The notes beneath the pieces are model-generated. The model did not search any database, had not been told where the DNA came from, and was given only the letters and a program-made list of their open reading frames with translations. From positions 7,252-71,251 of the forward strand of contig DDLS01000034.1 in the NCBI GenBank assembly GCA_002340255.1: DNA of 64,000 nucleotides, given 5' to 3'. Below, piece by piece: positions 60,375 through 64,000 of the stretch. The stretch's first letter is position 1. Every line of letters starts with the position of its first letter. The position numbers were made by a program, and so were the translations under genes. The stretch is from Cyanobacteria bacterium UBA2566. GTDB lineage: Bacteria; Cyanobacteriota; Cyanobacteriia; Cyanobacteriales; Desertifilaceae.

Positions 60375-61820
60375 CTAGAAACCTAGTTTCTTATGCTCAT
60401 TCGCAAATGTACCATGAAATCCGATGGGGATAACGCTGGGTAATCCTAACCGACAAACGGGGGAATCACTGAAGTGATGGGCATCATAAATCCAGACTTC
60501 GCTGGTATGACTAGAGGAATGATAAATCACAGTTAGCACCCAACCCTTCTCTTCTGCTTCTGGATTGGGGACATAAAGGGGTTCTGTGGGGTACGATCCG
60601 AGACCTGGATCGCCCATTTCCAAGGTTTGGGTTTCGTTATCCCAACGAGCAATGACATTCAGTAAATCTTCACCTAATGGGGTTCCTGGACGATGCATAG
60701 ACAGATAGGTATAGCGTGCCGGTTTTCCGACTTCGAGGGGGGAGACAATGGGAAATTCGCTATGCTGCTCAATCAAGGGATAATGGTCAATGAGTTCCCC
60801 AGTTTTTGGGTTAAGATGCGATCGCCACAATTGACTTAATGCTTTCGTCTGAGTTTTACCACTGGGGACTTCTTTCAGAAATCTATTGGTTTGGAAGTCC
60901 TCATAACGGGCAAAATCGATCGCCAGGTTTCCCTGTTCATCCATAAATCCGTTGCTAAAGTGCCACTGGAACCAGGGAGGTGCTTCTTGTTGCGACACCA
61001 GGGAGAGGGTTTGGCGATCGAAAATTAAAATTTGTGTGGCTCCATTCGGTTGCCATTCCAGAGCATCAGAAAAACACTGAGTCCCCAGCAAAATCGGGAA
61101 TACCTTCAATTTAATGGGGGGAATGAAAAAGATCAAATAGGGGCCAGCGAGAACGAAATCATGGATAATGGACACACTCTTGAGAACATGCTCGCCCATT
61201 TGGATAATTTTGCCCGTGCGATCGCTCTTATATAAACATAATTTTGGTTTGGCTCCCAGAACTGTACCAAAGTTGAAAATTTCCCCCGTCTGAGCATCTA
61301 CTTTCGGATGGGCAGAATAGGGCATTCCTGGCTGTAACTGGGATAGGTCATCCTTACCCTCAGTGTCTAACGTTTCTAAGTCTAACCGATAGGGGCGATC
61401 GCCTTCCCACAGGGCTAAAAGTTTATCGGGTAAGGCTAAAACCGACGTATTCGCTGAATGTTTCGGTAACTTGCCCCAACGTTTCCAAAGCGCACCTGGG
61501 GCAGTCATACCATAATTGGGATACAAAAACTGATTCGCCGCACCCTCTGCACAATATCCTTCCGTTTGCACATACCGATAAACCCCAGTTGCTCCCTCAT
61601 CCGTAAACTTAACCGCCAGAATTGCCCCATCCCCATCAAACCAATGACCCACGCGTACGCCACCCCGTTCTAATCGTGCAGGGCCATTGCGATACAATGT
61701 TCCTCGTAACCCTTGCGGTATCGCACCTTCTAAGATCTCAAGGGGTGTCGGGGGAAACTCTATCCCAGGTTGAGCGAGCGATCGACTCCAAGCCGGATAA
61801 GATTTAGTGATGGAAGACAT
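60375..61820 (-). CDS. Carotenoid oxygenase (apocarotenoid/carotenoid cleavage family)
   Basis: A 481-residue seven-bladed propeller enzyme of the RPE65/CCD family. All four iron-binding histidines can be placed: S-A-H-P-K-V-D, I-I-H-D-F, Q-W-H-F-S-N-G and G-F-H-G-T-F. The closest recalled relative is the Synechocystis apocarotenoid 15,15'-oxygenase, which makes retinal from apocarotenals. The substrate is not proven. The last five codons and the stop lie in the palindrome at 60377-60391, so the C-terminus has been set by a repeat. Confidence 0.9.
   Translation of the reverse strand: MSSITKSYPAWSRSLAQPGIEFPPTPLEILEGAIPQGLRGTLYRNGPARLERGGVRVGHWFDGDGAILAVKFTDEGATGVYRYVQTEGYCAEGAANQFLYPNYGMTAPGALWKRWGKLPKHSANTSVLALPDKLLALWEGDRPYRLDLETLDTEGKDDLSQLQPGMPYSAHPKVDAQTGEIFNFGTVLGAKPKLCLYKSDRTGKIIQMGEHVLKSVSIIHDFVLAGPYLIFFIPPIKLKVFPILLGTQCFSDALEWQPNGATQILIFDRQTLSLVSQQEAPPWFQWHFSNGFMDEQGNLAIDFARYEDFQTNRFLKEVPSGKTQTKALSQLWRSHLNPKTGELIDHYPLIEQHSEFPIVSPLEVGKPARYTYLSMHRPGTPLGEDLLNVIARWDNETQTLEMGDPGLGSYPTEPLYVPNPEAEEKGWVLTVIYHSSSHTSEVWIYDAHHFSDSPVCRLGLPSVIPIGFHGTFANEHKKLGF
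60377..60391. repeat. Palindrome AGAAACCTAGTTTCT at the carotenoid oxygenase stop
   Basis: A 15-base palindrome of the same outer form (AGAAACC...GTTTCT) as the elements at 37468 and 39734, but with a CTAG centre. It supplies the final K-L-G-F codons and the TAG stop of the minus-strand gene. Confidence 0.5.
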
Positions 61821-61906
61821 AGAGGCAGATTAAAGAGCTTCAAAACCTAGATTTTTTAGATCATTGATATTATAGTGAAAAGATTGTGGATAAATAAAAA
61901 TGCATT

Positions 61907-63481
61907 ATGTTTTGGGCCGATAAGATTGCACAAGATGCACAGGGCGAACAAATTGTCAATGACTCGAAAACTCCATCCGGTCGTGTTCACGTCGGATCGC
62001 TACGGGGAGTCATTATCCATGATGTCATCTATCGTGCCCTAAAACAGGCCCAAAAACCCGTTAAGTTCCTTTATGGTGTCGATGATTATGATGCCTTAGA
62101 TACTGTTCCAAAATATCTCAACCAGGAACACTTTAAACCCTACCTAGGCTATCCTCTCTGTAATGTCCCCTCCCCAGAAGAAACCGCCAGCGACTACGCC
62201 AAATATTTTATGGGCGAGTTTCTACAAGTCTTTGAATATTTGGGAGTACAGCCAAAAGTTTATTATCTGCGCGACCTCTATCGCACTGGACAACTTAATC
62301 CCTACATTGACACCTTTTTAAACAATGCTGACTTAATTCGCCAAGCCTATGAACAAGTCAGTAAAGCCAAACGACCTGATGATTGGTATCCCTTCCAAGT
62401 CGTCTGTGAAAATTGTGGTAAAATTGCCACGACTGTCGTCAGCGATTACAACGGCGAACAAGTCTTTTATACCTGCAAACCGGATAGCACCGATTGGGTA
62501 GAAGGATGTGGTTATTCGGGCTGGGTTTCTCCTTTTGATGGGAATGGAAAATTACCTTGGAAAGTGGAATGGGTCGCCAAATGGGATATCTTGGGAGTCA
62601 CCATTGAACTGGCAGGAAAAGACCATTCTCAAAAAGGTGGATCTCGTGATGTGGCTAATGCCATTTGTCGCAAAGTACTGAAAAAGCAACCGCCTTTCCA
62701 TTCGCCCTATGAATTTATTTTAGTCAATGGGACAAAAATGAGTTCCTCCAAAGGAGTCGGTTCAAGTGCCAGAGATATGGCGGATTTATTGCCGGCTGAA
62801 CTCTTGCGGTTTTTGATGTTAAGAACTCCCCCAAAAACTGTAATTAACTTTGCACCCAACTATGAAACTACGACTCGCCTATTCCGAGATTATGATACGT
62901 TGATTGGTAAGTACAAAGAGTGGCAAAGTGCTGGAGAAGAGGGTGAACTCTCGAAGGATTTGATGTCTCTCTTGTATGCCCAGTTGGATAGTGAAATTGA
63001 ACCCTATCAACCCTTTGAACTGAGTACCTTGATTTCCTTGTTGCAAATTCCTGGTTTAGAGGTTGAAGCAGAAATTCAAAAACGAATGTCTTCTCTAACC
63101 GATAGGGATTGGGAAGAGATTAGGAAGCGGATTAATGTTGGCAAAAAATGGCTTGAAGATTATGCCGATGAAGAAGAAAAGTTAGTGATTTATTGGGATG
63201 AAATTCCTGAAGGAACTCGTCAATTATCTGAGGAACAAAAGACCTATCTAAACCAGTTGGTTGTGAATCTGGAAAAACTAGAAAGTTGGGAAGCGGAGGA
63301 GTTACAAACCTTAATTTTCTCCACCACGAAGGAGTTATCGATTAACCCCAATCTGGCATTTCCCGCAATTTACCAATCGTTCCTAGGGAAAGAACGGGGA
63401 CCAAAAGCAGGCGGTTTATTGTCGTATTTAGACCGTAAGTTTGTAGTTGAGCGCTTAAAAGCGGTTCTGGGCTTGGGTTAG
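61907..63481 (+). CDS. lysS: Lysyl-tRNA synthetase, class I (archaeal type)
   Basis: A 524-residue class I enzyme. The HIGH-type motif is H28-V-G-S near residue 28 (G-R-V-H-V-G-S-L-R-G), and the K-M-S-K-S-type motif is K-M-S-S-S-K-G. A C-x2-C pair (C-E-N-C-G) and C-K-P-D-S fall in the zinc-binding insertion, and a helix-bundle anticodon domain follows. Most bacteria, including model cyanobacteria, use the unrelated class II LysS; class I occurs in archaea and scattered bacteria. Whether a class II gene also exists elsewhere in this genome cannot be seen. Confidence 0.9.
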   Translation: MFWADKIAQDAQGEQIVNDSKTPSGRVHVGSLRGVIIHDVIYRALKQAQKPVKFLYGVDDYDALDTVPKYLNQEHFKPYLGYPLCNVPSPEETASDYAKYFMGEFLQVFEYLGVQPKVYYLRDLYRTGQLNPYIDTFLNNADLIRQAYEQVSKAKRPDDWYPFQVVCENCGKIATTVVSDYNGEQVFYTCKPDSTDWVEGCGYSGWVSPFDGNGKLPWKVEWVAKWDILGVTIELAGKDHSQKGGSRDVANAICRKVLKKQPPFHSPYEFILVNGTKMSSSKGVGSSARDMADLLPAELLRFLMLRTPPKTVINFAPNYETTTRLFRDYDTLIGKYKEWQSAGEEGELSKDLMSLLYAQLDSEIEPYQPFELSTLISLLQIPGLEVEAEIQKRMSSLTDRDWEEIRKRINVGKKWLEDYADEEEKLVIYWDEIPEGTRQLSEEQKTYLNQLVVNLEKLESWEAEELQTLIFSTTKELSINPNLAFPAIYQSFLGKERGPKAGGLLSYLDRKFVVERLKAVLGLG

Positions 63482-63522
63482 TCTCCTGACTGAATTAAAA
63501 TCATGTATAATGGAGAGCGGCT

Positions 63523-63596
63523 GGGACTGTAGCTCAGTTGGATAGAGCGAGCGCCTCCTAAGCGCTAGGCCATGGGTTCGAGACCCGTCAGTCCCG
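63523..63596 (+). tRNA. tRNA-Arg (anticodon CCU)
   Basis: 74 bases fold into a full cloverleaf: acceptor GGGACTG/CAGTCCC with discriminator G, D-arm GCTC/GAGC with AGTTGGATA, anticodon stem AGCGC/GCGCT with loop CTCCTAA (anticodon CCT), a 5-base variable loop, and T-arm ATGGG/CCCGT with TTCGAGA. CCA is not encoded. It reads AGG codons. It lies 41 bases behind the class I LysRS gene. Confidence 0.97.
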
Positions 63597-64000
63597 CTTT
63601 AAGTTCTCGATTGCTGTGCCTGGAATCGAATCCATGGCCTAGCGCTCAGGGGACTACGCTACACCTAATTTGCACCTAAAATCATCCTAACTCCATCCCT
63701 TCCCATAGGTCAGCCCTAGGTAACTCAAATAGAAAAGTCTCATAACATCTGTAATGAAACATAGATAATCCTGTGTAGTGCTAAAATAGATATATATCCA
63801 AGCTGGAGACCCAACTAGGGTAACCAAAGAAGATATATATCCATCGGCACTCCATGGGCTGGCATGACCTCAAAGAAAATATCCCCAATCACTGGACTAA
63901 GTGATGAGGAAAAAGTAATATTACGAAAACTGGGACTAGGGAATCTCTCACTAGGAGTGAGGATAGCGGCGAAGCTTGCTGCTCTCGTTTAGGTGGGCGG
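63597..64000. other. Region after the tRNA; repeats but no clear gene
   Basis: About 400 bases to the right edge. It contains the inverted tRNA copy, a 13-base direct repeat AGATATATATCCA at 63788-63800 and 63831-63843, and one short frame starting at the ATG 63864 (42 codons to 63992, ending A-A-K-L-A-A-L-V). That frame lacks a ribosome-binding site and may be chance. Composition is more mixed than in the core genome, fitting an insertion hotspot behind a tRNA gene. Confidence 0.4.
63626..63646 (-). other. Inverted partial copy of the tRNA-Arg 3' half
   Basis: The 21 bases match the reverse complement of tRNA positions 63561-63581 (anticodon-stem 3' arm to the T-loop) with one difference, and similarity continues more weakly on either side (CCTGAG against CCTAAG). 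Only 44 bases separate the two, so together they make a strong hairpin. Integration of mobile DNA into tRNA genes duplicates the 3' half, normally as a direct repeat; an inverted copy needs a rearrangement. See findings. Confidence 0.7.

Overview
The window is chromosomal DNA of a cyanobacterium, most likely a filamentous, non-heterocystous (Oscillatoriales-type) one. The evidence is direct: the octamer GCGATCGC (HIP1) is scattered throughout, and there are genes for a photosystem II assembly lipoprotein (psb27), a CpcS/CpeS-type bilin lyase, the carotenoid-cyclase paralogue cruP, the sensor kinase nblS (hik33), Vipp1, and a fraC-fraD-fraE-like set of filament-integrity genes. Most of the window is ordinary core genome. 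Almost all genes are intact; the clear breaks are a frameshifted methyltransferase, two nuclease remnants and the gene cut by the left edge.

Layout. 1-3.5 kb: tandem isopenicillin-N-synthase-like oxygenases (the first cut by the window edge), a SplB-like radical SAM protein and a frameshifted methyltransferase. 3.5-14.7 kb: cruP, a lipoprotein, purD, nblS with two small followers, a STAS protein, a DedA protein, murA (apparently with an AUU start) and a divergent adenosine-deaminase-family enzyme. 14.7-19.4 kb (minus): psb27 and pstS-pstC-pstA-pstB with a recognisable Pho box. 19.8-34 kb: a PAS-GAF-LOV-GGDEF-EAL blue-light/c-di-GMP protein, a GntR regulator, def, an FHA-PrsW fusion, a nitrilase, a CPA2 antiporter, two AMIN-type cell-wall amidases and murI.

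34-40.2 kb is the accessory island: a 1,108-residue membrane-anchored STAND NTPase with eight TPRs, five of them close to each other at DNA level; a VapBC pair; an Rpn-family nuclease; an orphan MNT nucleotidyltransferase; remnants of a second Rpn gene and of a Uma2 gene; and several families of palindromic or tandem intergenic repeats. This is the most likely place for an undescribed defence or self-recognition function.

40.2-64 kb: an HD-motif protein, a DMT exporter, a PiT phosphate permease, ruvC, an NlpC/P60 peptidase, a DUF2157/GDYXXLXY membrane pair, a DivIVA-like coiled-coil protein with coaD, the bilin lyase, hemE, an epimerase, a UbiA prenyltransferase, then an envelope block (SPOR protein, PspA paralogue, Vipp1, FraC/D/E), a carotenoid oxygenase, a class I lysyl-tRNA synthetase and tRNA-Arg(CCU). 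The tRNA is followed by an inverted partial copy of its own 3' half.

All identifications come from reading the sequence and from remembered family motifs. No database search was run, so family names are firmer than substrate assignments.
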